Shown here: one piece after another, positions 15,032-23,592 of the stretch | Position numbering within the stretch: the first letter of the stretch is position 1 | How the letters are laid out: every line of letters starts with the position of its first letter | Origin: Candidatus Woesearchaeota archaeon | GTDB lineage: Archaea; Nanobdellota; Nanobdellia; Woesearchaeales; BM511 | Direction: 5' to 3' | Length of the DNA: 45,315 nucleotides | NCBI GenBank assembly: GCA_023266675.1 | Contig: JAHFPP010000003.1 | Span: 1-45,315, forward strand | Program-made: the position numbers and the translations under genes | Notes under the pieces: model-generated | What the model was told of the DNA's origin: nothing | Seen by the model: only the letters and a program-made list of their open reading frames with translations | The model's database searches: none

Positions 15032-15718
15032 ATGACAAAAATCGAAAAAAATGATTTTGTAACAATTGAATACACAGGAATACTGAAAGAATCAGGACAG
15101 ATATTTGACACAACATCAGAGCAGATTGCAAAAAAAGAAAACATCCACAACATGAAGATGGCGTATGGACCAATAACAATCTGCGTTGGACAAAACCAGA
15201 TATTAAAGGCAATTGATGAGAATCTTCTTGGAAAAGAGGAAAAAGCAGAATTTTTGCTTGACTTAAACCCTGAAAACGCTTTTGGCAAAAAGAATGCAAA
15301 ACTAATCAAGCTTGTGCCTTCAAATATTTTCAAAAAACAAAACATCCAACCATTTGTCGGACTTGAAGTTCAGCTTGACAGCATGCCAGGAATAATCCGA
15401 AGCGTGTCAGGAGGACGAATACTTGTTGACTTTAACCATCCGCTTGCAGGACGAGATGTGAAGTATGATATAAAAGTGAATAAGAAAGTTGACGACATCA
15501 AAGAAAAAATCAAAGCATATTTACAGATAACATTTGGAGTAAAAGAAACCAAAATAACAGTAAGCGGCGACAAAGCCGAAATTGAGATGCAACTTCCTTT
15601 ACAAATAAGCAAAACACTTGCTGAAAAAATAAGAGAAGTTATACCAGAATTAAGGACTATTGAATTTTTAAGCAAGAATATTGAAAACACTAAAGATAAG
15701 AAAGCGGATAATAATTAA
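15032..15718 (+). CDS. FKBP-type peptidyl-prolyl isomerase (SlyD-like)
   Basis: About 228 residues. The start chosen is ATG 15032, because AAGGAGA lies 8-15 bases upstream and the family begins close to FVTIEYTG; an in-frame GTG at 15011 is less likely. The FKBP core is split by an insert-in-flap chaperone domain: FVTIEYTGIL..GQIFDTT, then VGQNQILKAIDENLLGKEE, then the insert, then GGRILVDFNHPLAGRDV. A C-terminal about 80-residue domain follows, as in archaeal long-type FKBPs. It catalyses proline isomerisation and assists folding in the cytoplasm. The location before ftsZ-secE-spt5 suggests a housekeeping role. Confidence 0.92.
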   Translation: MTKIEKNDFVTIEYTGILKESGQIFDTTSEQIAKKENIHNMKMAYGPITICVGQNQILKAIDENLLGKEEKAEFLLDLNPENAFGKKNAKLIKLVPSNIFKKQNIQPFVGLEVQLDSMPGIIRSVSGGRILVDFNHPLAGRDVKYDIKVNKKVDDIKEKIKAYLQITFGVKETKITVSGDKAEIEMQLPLQISKTLAEKIREVIPELRTIEFLSKNIENTKDKKADNN

Positions 15719-15786
15719 GCGAAAAATACGACACGTTTAAATATAAAATGAATAAAAGTTTATTATTATAATGTGTGGTGAGAAAT

Positions 15787-16926
15787 ATGGTTGATGGAAT
15801 AATAAAAAGCGTCGGAGAACGGGAAGTTTTTAAGAGGTCAGTCAAAGGGACACCTATATCAAGTTCCAAGATAAAGAATCTTATGGACGAAGAGCTTGAA
15901 GAGCTTTTAAAAAAGCACAAAGCAACAATAAAAGTTATTGGATGCGGCGGCGGCGGAAACAATACAATCAACAGAATCACTGAAGTAGGTGTTGTTGGCG
16001 CTGAAACAATCGCCATAAACACAGATGCGCAGGATTTGCTTTACACAACAGCTGACAAAAAAATACTCATAGGAAAAGATATCACGCAGGGACTTGGAGC
16101 AGGCTCAATACCGAAAATCGGAGAAGACTCTGCACGGGAATCTGAAGGAGAGATAAAAACAGCTATCCAAGGTTCAGACATGGTTTTTATCACATGCGGC
16201 CTTGGCGGCGGCACCGGAACAGGCTCAGCGCCTGTAGTTGCAGAAGTAGCAAAGAAAATGGGAGCATTAACTGTTGCAATCGTAACTTTGCCTTTCACAA
16301 TGGAGGGACACAGAAGATACGAAAACGCTGTACTTGGGCTTGAAAAACTTGAACAGAATGTTGACACACTCATAGTAATACCAAATGACAAGCTTCTTGA
16401 GCTTGCACCAGACTTGCCGCTTCACACAGCATTCAAAGTAGCTGACGAAATACTCACAAATGCAGTAAAAGGAATTGCTGAACTAGTCACTAAAGCTGGC
16501 CTAGTCAACCTTGATTTTGCAGACATAAGAGCAGTCATGGGCAACGGAGGCGTAGCGCTTATTGGTGTAGGCGAATCAGACACCCAAAACAGAGCTATTG
16601 AAGCAGTAGAAAAAGCAATCCAAAACCCACTCCTTGACGTGAGCATTGAAGGCGCAAACGGCGCACTCATAAACGTTTCAGGCGGATATGATATGACACT
16701 TGAAGAAGCAAGACGCGTTGTTGAGACGATATCATCAAAGCTTGACCCTGAAGCAAGAATAATTTGGGGAGCGCAGATATCAGAAGAGCTTGAAGGAGTA
16801 ATAAGAGCTATGCTTATAGTAACTGGCGTTAAAAGCTCGCAGATATTTGGAAGCGGAAAAAAAGGATTTTCAACAGTAAAGAAGAACGCAATGGAAAACG
16901 AGCTTGGAATCGAGTTTGTAGATTAA
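15787..16926 (+). CDS. ftsZ: Cell division GTPase FtsZ
   Basis: About 379 residues. The start chosen is ATG 15787, with SD GGTGA at 15777-15781; a GTG at 15775 is in frame but would overlap the SD. The N-terminal GTPase domain contains VIGCGGGGNNTINRI, the tubulin signature GLGGGTGTGSAPVVAE, and the T7-loop segment NLDFADIRAVM that completes the neighbouring subunit's active site. FtsZ polymerises into the division ring. No FtsA-binding C-terminal peptide of the bacterial kind is seen. secE and spt5 follow, a gene order conserved in many archaea. Confidence 0.96.
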   Translation: MVDGIIKSVGEREVFKRSVKGTPISSSKIKNLMDEELEELLKKHKATIKVIGCGGGGNNTINRITEVGVVGAETIAINTDAQDLLYTTADKKILIGKDITQGLGAGSIPKIGEDSARESEGEIKTAIQGSDMVFITCGLGGGTGTGSAPVVAEVAKKMGALTVAIVTLPFTMEGHRRYENAVLGLEKLEQNVDTLIVIPNDKLLELAPDLPLHTAFKVADEILTNAVKGIAELVTKAGLVNLDFADIRAVMGNGGVALIGVGESDTQNRAIEAVEKAIQNPLLDVSIEGANGALINVSGGYDMTLEEARRVVETISSKLDPEARIIWGAQISEELEGVIRAMLIVTGVKSSQIFGSGKKGFSTVKKNAMENELGIEFVD

Positions 16927-16949
16927 AAATAAAAAAGAATTGAAACAAA

Positions 16950-17120
16950 ATGGTAAACTTAAAAGAATTTTTTGGAGAATGCAAACGAGTGCTTACAATA
17001 ACAAAGAAACCTGATAAAGTGGAATTTAAGGCCATAGTCAAAGCGTCAGGACTTGGAATCCTGATAATAGGTTTAATAGGATTCCTGTTAACACTTGGAA
17101 AAGAATTATTATTCAAATAG
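16950..17120 (+). CDS. secE: Protein translocase subunit SecE (Sec61-gamma)
   Basis: This small gene, 56 residues, lies 23 bases after ftsZ. It starts MVNLKEFFGECKRVLTITKKPDKVEF, an amphipathic helix with the KKP turn typical of SecE/Sec61-gamma, and ends in one transmembrane helix (about residues 33-50: SGLGILIIGLIGFLLTLG). SecE clamps the SecY pore. Size, motif and the ftsZ-secE-spt5 order all agree. Confidence 0.88.
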   Translation: MVNLKEFFGECKRVLTITKKPDKVEFKAIVKASGLGILIIGLIGFLLTLGKELLFK

Positions 17121-17159
17121 TAGAGATAAAAAAGAGGATAAACCTAAAAATAAAATTGA

Positions 17160-17675
17160 ATGAGTGAAAAAAATATGAGCGACGAAAAAAAAACAATATC
17201 AACAAAATTATTTGCTTTACGAACAACAGCAAACAGAGAAGACCAAGTGCTTGCATTTATATCAAGCAATGTAGTAAAGAAAAAAATACCAGTCTACTCG
17301 GTTATAAGACCTCACGGAATGAGAGGGTACATATTCATTGAGACAGAAACAAAAACTGATGCGGAGCAGGCAGCTTTCTCAATCCCGTACTCACGAGGAG
17401 TGCTTCCAAAGGAAGTCGACTACAAGGAAATCGAGCACATGCTTGAACAGGTCAAGAAGGAAGTCAATATCCAGAAAAACGATATTGCTGAAATCATCTC
17501 AGGACCATTTAAGCGGGAAAAATGCAAGATTACGCGAATCGACCAGGTCAAAGAAGAAGTTGTTGTCGAACTGCTTGAAGCAGCTGTTCCAATCCCAATA
17601 ACACTTAAGATGGACGCTGTAAAAGTCATAAGACGTGAAGGCGATGACTCAATCGGCGACGGTTCAGACGATTAA
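17160..17675 (+). CDS. spt5: Transcription elongation factor Spt5 (NusG)
   Basis: This 171-residue protein has an NGN domain (about residues 17-95: FALRTTANREDQVLAFI...GMRGYIFIE) and a KOW domain (about 103-160: DIAEIISGPFKREKCKITRID). Spt5 binds the RNA polymerase clamp with Spt4 and promotes processive elongation, and the KOW domain can contact ribosomal protein uS10. An acidic tail follows. The start may be ATG 17160 or ATG 17175; the latter has GAGTGA upstream. It is the last gene of the ftsZ-secE-spt5 unit. T-rich DNA from 17676 may terminate transcription. Confidence 0.94.
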   Translation: MSEKNMSDEKKTISTKLFALRTTANREDQVLAFISSNVVKKKIPVYSVIRPHGMRGYIFIETETKTDAEQAAFSIPYSRGVLPKEVDYKEIEHMLEQVKKEVNIQKNDIAEIISGPFKREKCKITRIDQVKEEVVVELLEAAVPIPITLKMDAVKVIRREGDDSIGDGSDD

Positions 17676-17720
17676 TTTCTTTTAAATTATTTTTTTATTA
17701 ATTATTTTTATAGTTCTAAC

Positions 17721-18392
17721 TTAGAAGAATCTTATTATCGCTGTTTGATCATCGTTTTTAAAAAAATTATAGACGTGTCCAATATTCGCTCTTTTTTTAT
17801 ATAATAATAAAGATTCTAACCTATTGACAACTACGTCTGGATTTCGTGCGTTTTTAATTACACATTCATAAAGTTCATCAGGGGATATATTGTCTGTAAT
17901 GCCATCCGTAGCCAAAACAAGCCTGTCATTTTGTCTTAATTTGAATTGTTTTCTATGAATGTCTAGTTTATCTTCTATACCCATGGATTGACTGATAACT
18001 GAAGGATTCTCAGGTAAAGAATCTGAAGTTGTAAGTTCTATTGCTTTTCCATTTCTAAATATATATGCAGGACTATCACCGACATTGAAAACATATAATC
18101 TGTCTTCAATTTTTAAAGCAACGGTTGCTGTAGTTAGAGCTTTTCCCATAAATTGATTAGATAAATTGATATTAGCCCCTGTAAGAAGATTTTTTACATC
18201 TGTTGGCTTATTAATTTCTGCATTTAATAAATAAGTTCTTAATGTCAGACTAGCTTTTGAACCTTCACCTGCTGTACTGACACCATCAAATACAGCATCA
18301 ACAATAGACTCAGAACTTAAAAGTCGGGATAGATAATTATCTTCGCCATGCTTAGAATTTTTAAAATAAACTGCATAATCACCATTTTCCAT
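17721..18392 (-). CDS. PP2C-like protein phosphatase (PPM family)
   Basis: This 223-residue phosphatase shows the PPM landmarks: DGV at residues 36-38, LTTATVALK at about 86-94, FNVGDSPAYIFRNGK (103-116), LVLATDGITDNIS (158-170) and NDDQTAII (213-220). The Asp residues would bind the Mn/Mg pair. It is short for the family and lacks a recognisable N-terminal GxNEDxxL motif, though HGEDNYLSRLL at residues 15-25 could replace it. It should remove phosphate from Ser/Thr. No kinase is adjacent. The 192-base upstream gap holds a TAGTAGT/ACTACTA hairpin at 18513-18530 and the divergent promoter of the next gene. Confidence 0.85.
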   Translation of the reverse strand: MENGDYAVYFKNSKHGEDNYLSRLLSSESIVDAVFDGVSTAGEGSKASLTLRTYLLNAEINKPTDVKNLLTGANINLSNQFMGKALTTATVALKIEDRLYVFNVGDSPAYIFRNGKAIELTTSDSLPENPSVISQSMGIEDKLDIHRKQFKLRQNDRLVLATDGITDNISPDELYECVIKNARNPDVVVNRLESLLLYKKRANIGHVYNFFKNDDQTAIIRFF

Positions 18393-18584
18393 AATTTAAG
18401 AAATAGAGTTTTATTTAATAATATTCCTCTTGTAATTACTGTTGAAAGATAAAACAATATAAAAACTAAAAAAATGTTATTTTTGTTTAATAATATAGTC
18501 ATTTATAATATTTAGTAGTAATAACTACTACATAGTAATTATAAAATAGAAAGTATTAAATATAGGTTTTAATTTTATTATTTT

Positions 18585-19400
18585 ATGGATAAGAATATAG
18601 AACAATTAACGCAAACATGCTTAGAAGCTTTACTTATCGCAAATAATGTATTAAATACACTTGGCAACAAAGGAAGAGATGAAGTCCATGATGAACATGT
18701 TGTTGACATATCTACCAAAGGAGACATGGCTGCTTCTGATGCATTAATAAAATTCTTTAAAGAGCAAAATATTCCGGCAATTCTTTATAGTGAGGAATCT
18801 GGAAGAATTGAACTATCAAAAAATCCGAAATACACAATTACTTTTGATGATATTGACGGAACAGATAATTACCATCGTGGAAAAGGAATGCTTCCATATT
18901 GCACTGTTGTCACTATTTTTGATTCGCCAAACCCAAGTTTTGAGAATGCATTAATCAGTGGGGTTATTGAACATAATTCTAAGATGACGTGGCATGCCAT
19001 TAGAGGAAATGGTTGTTATTTGAATGGTGAGCTGGTAAAAACATCAGAGAGAAGAAACCTTGATAGACGAGCGCTTGTAATTATTGATCATTATGCATCA
19101 AGCGATGATATTTCAAATTTAGTAAAAGTTTATCCTGAATCCTGGGTAAAAGATTTTGGTTCTGCAGCTTTACATTTAGCCGGAGTAAGCAGCGGATTAT
19201 TTGATGCTTATATATCCCCATCACAAAAAGCCCATGAACTAGGGGCAGGATATCTTCTGATAAAAGAAGCCGGCGGATTCTTATCTGATAAGAAGGGAAA
19301 TAAGTTAGATAATTTAAAGTATGATTTCGATGCGAAATATAGTATTGTTGCTGCCTCAACAAAAGAGCTTGGTGAAATATTATTGTCAAAGATTAATTAA
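18585..19400 (+). CDS. Inositol monophosphatase-like phosphatase
   Basis: This 271-residue protein of the IMPase/FBPase/CysQ superfamily carries YSEESG (residues 68-73) and FDDIDGTDNY (87-96), the metal-binding motifs. The C-terminal site that is usually WDxAAG reads KAHELGAGYLLIKEAGG, so the usual Trp-Asp is His-Glu here. The substrate may therefore differ from inositol phosphate; sugar bisphosphates or PAP are alternatives. A TATA-like ATTAAATATA near 18553 sits about 28 bases before the ATG. It ends 5 bases from a convergent regulator gene. Confidence 0.85.
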   Translation: MDKNIEQLTQTCLEALLIANNVLNTLGNKGRDEVHDEHVVDISTKGDMAASDALIKFFKEQNIPAILYSEESGRIELSKNPKYTITFDDIDGTDNYHRGKGMLPYCTVVTIFDSPNPSFENALISGVIEHNSKMTWHAIRGNGCYLNGELVKTSERRNLDRRALVIIDHYASSDDISNLVKVYPESWVKDFGSAALHLAGVSSGLFDAYISPSQKAHELGAGYLLIKEAGGFLSDKKGNKLDNLKYDFDAKYSIVAASTKELGEILLSKIN

Positions 19401-19405
19401 ATCAG

Positions 19406-19735
19406 TTAGATATTCTTATTTTTCTCAAAATACTCTTTTACTTCTGTTTTTATCTGCGCTTTAGCTTCTTTTCCAAGCTTGTAATAAGTCTTTTCAACAG
19501 ATGCTCCCCACGAGAAATCTCCGCTTTCAGTTTTTATCTCAACAATCTCAAACTCACCTGTTGAAATACCTTTTTTTAGGTTATAGTAGATTACCTCAGA
19601 CGTACAGTTAGGGAATAATTGGTTGTAAATCTTATGGATTTGGTAACCATATCCATGTCCTAGAAAATAAAGTATCTCAACAATGTTCTGCCTTACTTTT
19701 GATGACAATGGTCGGCCGCGTGTCTGCATAATCAT
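19406..19735 (-). CDS. Winged-helix DNA-binding protein (PadR-like), 109 residues
   Basis: The sequence GRPLSSKVRQNIVEILYFLGHGYGYQIHKIYNQLF, followed by SEVIYYNLKKGISTGEFEIVEI, has the helix-turn-helix-wing pattern of PadR/PF-type archaeal regulators. In these, GYGYQI begins the recognition unit. A C-terminal helix (YYKLGKEAKAQIKTEVKEYFEK) could dimerise. Translation may begin at the first ATG or two codons later. It likely regulates itself or neighbours; no target site was identified. It is convergent with the phosphatase gene and divergent from the tRNA methyltransferase gene. Confidence 0.72.
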   Translation of the reverse strand: MIMQTRGRPLSSKVRQNIVEILYFLGHGYGYQIHKIYNQLFPNCTSEVIYYNLKKGISTGEFEIVEIKTESGDFSWGASVEKTYYKLGKEAKAQIKTEVKEYFEKNKNI

Positions 19736-19779
19736 TAAAATATAGCAATCAATATAAAAACGTTTACAAACCTAAGAGT

Positions 19780-20721
19780 ATGAAACAGATATTTGAACTC
19801 TCAAAGAAGGACCTGGAAATTTCAAAGTTTGAAGTGCTAAGTTTATACAACCCAAAAAAGCATGAGTTATTGGATGACTTATTGATATTTGATTCGAAGG
19901 ATGATTTCTCAAAAAGACTTGCGTACACAAAAAATGTTTATGAGTTTGTTTTTGAATGCAACAATAAAGAAATTGACGAGACAATAAAAAGTTTTGACTG
20001 GAATATGATATATAATAAATCGTTCTCTGTAAGATTCATTGACAACACTGATAGAGAAAGAAAAATTGCAGGATTAATCTTTGACATCATAAAAACCCCT
20101 AAAGTTGACCTGAGAAATGCAAGCACAAAAATTGTTTTTTTCAGGAAGAAAGACAAGATTATTTGTGGCGTGCTAAAACATGAGAATGACAACGAGTTTT
20201 TGAAAAGACGAGCGCACATGCGCCCACAGCTTCACCCGACATCTCTACACCCTCAGCTTGCAATTGCGTGCATAAATATGACAGGAAAAACTGATGGCAC
20301 GCTACTTGACCCATTCTGCGGAAGCGGCGGCATACTTATTGAAGCAGGAATAATTGGTTTTAAAACAACCGGCTACGACATAGACAGAATAATGGTGAAT
20401 CGAAGCAGAATAAATCTTGATTACTATAAAATAAAAGATTATAACATAACGCTTCATGATGCCACAAAAATAAAAGACAGATTTGACTGCATAGTCACAG
20501 ACCTTCCATACGGGCGAAATTCAAAATTAAGCAGTGAAATAGAAGTTCTTTACAGAGAATTCCTAAAATCTGCGTATGAATCAACAGACTCAGCAGTTGT
20601 CTTGTTTCCTGATTTCACCGATTATAAGAAATTCATTGGCAAATGGAAAGTAAAATCTGTTTTTGACTACTACCTGCATAAAAGCCTAAGCAAGAAGATT
20701 GTTGTGCTTGAAAAAGGATAA
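19780..20721 (+). CDS. tRNA (guanine10-N2)-methyltransferase, archaeal Trm-G10 type
   Basis: This 313-residue protein has an N-terminal THUMP-like RNA-binding region (about residues 45-145) and a C-terminal Rossmann methyltransferase with the SAM loop DPFCGSGG at 177-184 and catalytic DLPYG at 241-245 (an N-methyltransferase D/N-P-P-Y variant). RAHMRPQLHPTSLHPQLAIACIN is typical of the TrmG10/Trm11 family that methylates G10 of tRNA. The start is preceded by TATA-like ATATAAAAA about 25 bases away. It ends 5 bases from the convergent PEP-synthase-like gene. Confidence 0.88.
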   Translation: MKQIFELSKKDLEISKFEVLSLYNPKKHELLDDLLIFDSKDDFSKRLAYTKNVYEFVFECNNKEIDETIKSFDWNMIYNKSFSVRFIDNTDRERKIAGLIFDIIKTPKVDLRNASTKIVFFRKKDKIICGVLKHENDNEFLKRRAHMRPQLHPTSLHPQLAIACINMTGKTDGTLLDPFCGSGGILIEAGIIGFKTTGYDIDRIMVNRSRINLDYYKIKDYNITLHDATKIKDRFDCIVTDLPYGRNSKLSSEIEVLYREFLKSAYESTDSAVVLFPDFTDYKKFIGKWKVKSVFDYYLHKSLSKKIVVLEKG

Positions 20722-20726
20722 TTAAG

Positions 20727-22256
20727 TTAATAGGTTTTTAATGACGAAAAGATTGAGTCATCAGCGTCTTCATCATATTTGGGTTTTTCTTCATCTTTTT
20801 CCTTGTCAATTTTATCTGAGTTTTTTTCTTTAATATTCTTTTTATCAGGAGTTTTTTCTTTTTCCTTATGAAGAAGTTTTTCTTTCTCATCACTAATTTC
20901 TTCATCTTCGCTGTCCAAAGTGAGATAGGCGGTTTTTTCTTCCTCTTTTTCATCTTTTTTTCTTGACAATTTTGGTTTTAATTGCGTTTTTTTCTGTTTT
21001 TTATCAGACTCATAATCATTTTCATAAACTTTTATATCTTCCCTGTCAAACTCCTCTCTTAAATCATCCTCTTCATCATAATTCACTGCTCCGTCTTCAA
21101 TTTTTTCGCGTATAGGATGAATTTCTTCCTTATGTATTAGCTCAACTTTCAGCTCTTTTTTCTTCAAAGGTTTTTGCTTTGATTCGTTTTCTGCTTCCAA
21201 AGAATCATATATCTTTATTTCGTCTTTTATGACTTCGTCTTCTTCTGATGCGTCATCCTGTTTTTGTGAAACTTCATAAACTTCAAGTTTTTGCATATTT
21301 TTTTCAAAAGGAGCAGTTTCATAAGTCGCTTCTATATCTTTAATTGATAAGACAAAGAAATCTTCTTTGCATATCGCAATTTCAACAAGTTTGTTCTTCC
21401 CGATTTCGCTTGCAATTTTTGATGATTCCAATATTTCTGTTTCACTTAATTTTTGCATTTTCCCAATTTCGCCTATGCTGATTTTGTCAGATTTAGTTTT
21501 GTTACTTATTTCATACTTTATTTGCTGTTTTTTCACGCTTATTTTTTTTAACCTGAAATCCTTTTCCCCAACATAATATTCGTCCGGAGTAATCTCCTTG
21601 TCATTAAAACCTTCATACGCTCCAAATATCGCTTTTAAAGTTATATAGTCTGTGCTATTTGTAAAAATCTGTACAGATTTTTCAGGATAAACCATTTTTT
21701 GAACTATGACTGCAATTTTGGAATCTAATGAGGAGTTAGTTTTAAGTTTTAAAGAAAGATTCCTTGAGGTGAACTCTGATGCATAAATGACTTTGATAGC
21801 TGTTAGTAGCTCGTTCTCTCCTTTGATGTTGAGTAGTGAAAGACTTTCTGTGTTGTTTTCTTTTTTATCATTATGGCTAACGCGTATTGCAACGCTGATT
21901 TTTTCATCTTTTGATTTTAAGAGTTCTACTGCCGAAAGCTTTTTTTCTGCAGCAATTGCAAGGTAATTTTCAATTATAAGAGATGAAAGATCCTGTGGAA
22001 ATTTTGTTTCAATGATGAGTTTTTGGATGTTATTTGCCGTTTCCTGCACGTTAATGCTGTTTAGTTTGGATAAAATTTCTGTTATTTTTGTATGAACCCC
22101 TGTGGTTTCCAGAAAATATTTGTGTCCAAGTGTTGTTAAAACAAATCCTGCAGGAATTTTTTGCTTTTGATATATCATAGCAATATTTAGCGCTTTTACC
22201 CCTATTATCTCAGAATTTATAAGTTTTATTTCGCTAAAAAGCAGTATTTGTGACAT
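20727..22256 (-). CDS. Degenerate PEP synthase/PPDK N-terminal domain protein with charged tail
   Basis: Residues 1-240 follow the ATP-grasp N-terminal domain of PEP synthase: IGVKALNIAMIYQKQKIPAGFVLTTLGHKYFL, then VAIRVSH in place of VAVRSSA, then YASEFTSRNL and IAVIVQKMV. Key catalytic-type residues are changed (no RSSATAEDL, no GFT.DP), and the phosphohistidine and PEP-binding domains are absent. Residues about 335-509 are a low-complexity tail of Lys, Glu and Asp, probably disordered. It is therefore unlikely to make PEP and may be a structural or regulatory derivative. A 47-residue membrane protein gene lies just upstream on the same strand. Confidence 0.7.
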   Translation of the reverse strand: MSQILLFSEIKLINSEIIGVKALNIAMIYQKQKIPAGFVLTTLGHKYFLETTGVHTKITEILSKLNSINVQETANNIQKLIIETKFPQDLSSLIIENYLAIAAEKKLSAVELLKSKDEKISVAIRVSHNDKKENNTESLSLLNIKGENELLTAIKVIYASEFTSRNLSLKLKTNSSLDSKIAVIVQKMVYPEKSVQIFTNSTDYITLKAIFGAYEGFNDKEITPDEYYVGEKDFRLKKISVKKQQIKYEISNKTKSDKISIGEIGKMQKLSETEILESSKIASEIGKNKLVEIAICKEDFFVLSIKDIEATYETAPFEKNMQKLEVYEVSQKQDDASEEDEVIKDEIKIYDSLEAENESKQKPLKKKELKVELIHKEEIHPIREKIEDGAVNYDEEDDLREEFDREDIKVYENDYESDKKQKKTQLKPKLSRKKDEKEEEKTAYLTLDSEDEEISDEKEKLLHKEKEKTPDKKNIKEKNSDKIDKEKDEEKPKYDEDADDSIFSSLKTY

Positions 22257-22313
22257 ATAAAGTTTATATGCTGCTTCTTATTTAAATTTTTCGACGAAAG
22301 AGGGTTATTTAAT

Positions 22314-22457
22314 TTATTTTGATATTGTAAGCACGAACACCACAAAGACCATTATTGCCAGAAATAATCTTAATATTGAGCCGATATGCTTATTCATCAA
22401 TAAATTTTCTTTCTCTAAATTTTTTTTTAGATTAATGTCAGGATCAGTTATTCCCAT
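22314..22457 (-). CDS. Small single-pass membrane protein, 47 residues
   Basis: An ATG at 22455-22457 (minus) opens MGITDPDINLKKNLEKENLL, then a hydrophobic helix (about residues 28-45: ILRLFLAIMVFVVFVLTI), then stop at 22314-22316. A TATA-like TTTTAAAATAAT lies about 25 bases upstream, so a leaderless mRNA is likely. The polar N-terminus plus one C-terminal helix suggests a tail-anchored protein. No family was recognised. It lies 57 bases upstream of the PEP-synthase-like gene on the same strand. Confidence 0.5.
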   Translation of the reverse strand: MGITDPDINLKKNLEKENLLMNKHIGSILRLFLAIMVFVVFVLTISK

Positions 22458-22521
22458 CCGATTATATTGTATTATTTTAAAACACCTTTATGATAAATAC
22501 CAAGTTTATCAGATATATACT

Positions 22522-23499
22522 TCACTTTTTAAGGTTTATGTTTTTAATTTTAATCTTTGACTTAACAATTAAGTCATGGGCATCATTTGCATTAAGAAGT
22601 CCCTGTTTTGGCCCGACTTTTGACACAACCGACGCAGAATTTGCAACTCCAAGCTTAATTGCGTACTCAACTGAATTTTTTAATAAAAGCCCTGACAGAA
22701 ATGATGCTCCAAATGCGTCGCCAGCTCCTGTTGTTTCAAGAACTTTAACTTTTACTGCGTCAGCCTGGTATATTATGTCTGAATGGAGTAACTCGACGCC
22801 GTTTTTTCCCTGTGTTATTATAACCATATCAGGCCCAAGCTGATTAAGCTTATGGAGAAGAATTGGAATTGGTGCACTTCCGATAAGAAGCCTTGCCTCT
22901 TCATCATTTAATATCAATAAGTCAGTATTTTTAAGGATTTTTTTAAGCGAATCGCTTCCCTTGCTTGCAAGGTAATTGCTTGGATTAAAAGCCACTTTTA
23001 TTCCTTTCTTGACTGCATAGTCTGAGAGTTTTTCAAGAAGTTTGACGTCAATTGCGCAGAAATAAAACCATCTGCTCATTAGTTTTTCTTTGTCAAGATG
23101 CGCATAGTTTAGCTTTTCACTGGCGTCTTTGTAAACAAGTATCGTCCTGTCATCATCACTGCTGTCAAGGATAACAGAGTAATTTGTCATATCTTCAGAT
23201 ATTGTTCCAAGAAAATCAACGTTCTCCCTTTTCAATAAGTCTATTATACGCCGTCCATGGTCATCGTTGCCTATGTTTCCAAGGTATCCTGCCTTAAGGC
23301 CGAGTCTTGAAACAGCAACTGCAGTATTTGTTCCGCCGCCGCCTACTGAAAAATTAAGGCTTTTCATAAGTATCTTTGAGCCAGATGGATACGCTATCAA
23401 TGACTCTTTTGACTTTCCATTGTTTATTGTAATCAATTCTGCTTCGGTTTTTGCAAAAACGTCAAATGTTGCGCTTCCAATGGTGATTATATCGTACAT
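22522..23499 (-). CDS. PfkB-family carbohydrate kinase
   Basis: This 325-residue ribokinase-fold enzyme has SVGGGGTNTAVAVSRLG at residues 51-67 (substrate side, PfkB signature 1) and ETTGAGDAFGASFLSG at 255-270 (signature 2), with Asp261 as catalytic base. It phosphorylates a sugar or nucleoside with ATP; the sequence does not fix which. It has its own promoter (TATA-like ATTATTTAAAC upstream on the minus strand) and is separated by 93 bases from the nuclease gene upstream. Confidence 0.87.
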   Translation of the reverse strand: MYDIITIGSATFDVFAKTEAELITINNGKSKESLIAYPSGSKILMKSLNFSVGGGGTNTAVAVSRLGLKAGYLGNIGNDDHGRRIIDLLKRENVDFLGTISEDMTNYSVILDSSDDDRTILVYKDASEKLNYAHLDKEKLMSRWFYFCAIDVKLLEKLSDYAVKKGIKVAFNPSNYLASKGSDSLKKILKNTDLLILNDEEARLLIGSAPIPILLHKLNQLGPDMVIITQGKNGVELLHSDIIYQADAVKVKVLETTGAGDAFGASFLSGLLLKNSVEYAIKLGVANSASVVSKVGPKQGLLNANDAHDLIVKSKIKIKNINLKK

Positions 23500-23592
23500 A
23501 CAACAGTAAAGGAGACATTAGTTTAAATAATTTTAGTGATGATTAACTAGTGGGTACAAAAAAATGCATAAATTAGAAAAATTAGAGAATTG

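Noticed and set aside
16041-16670. Open frames on the minus strand opposite ftsZ
   Set aside because: They are shadows of the conserved ftsZ coding sequence, with Ser/Pro-rich nonsense translation and no start signals.
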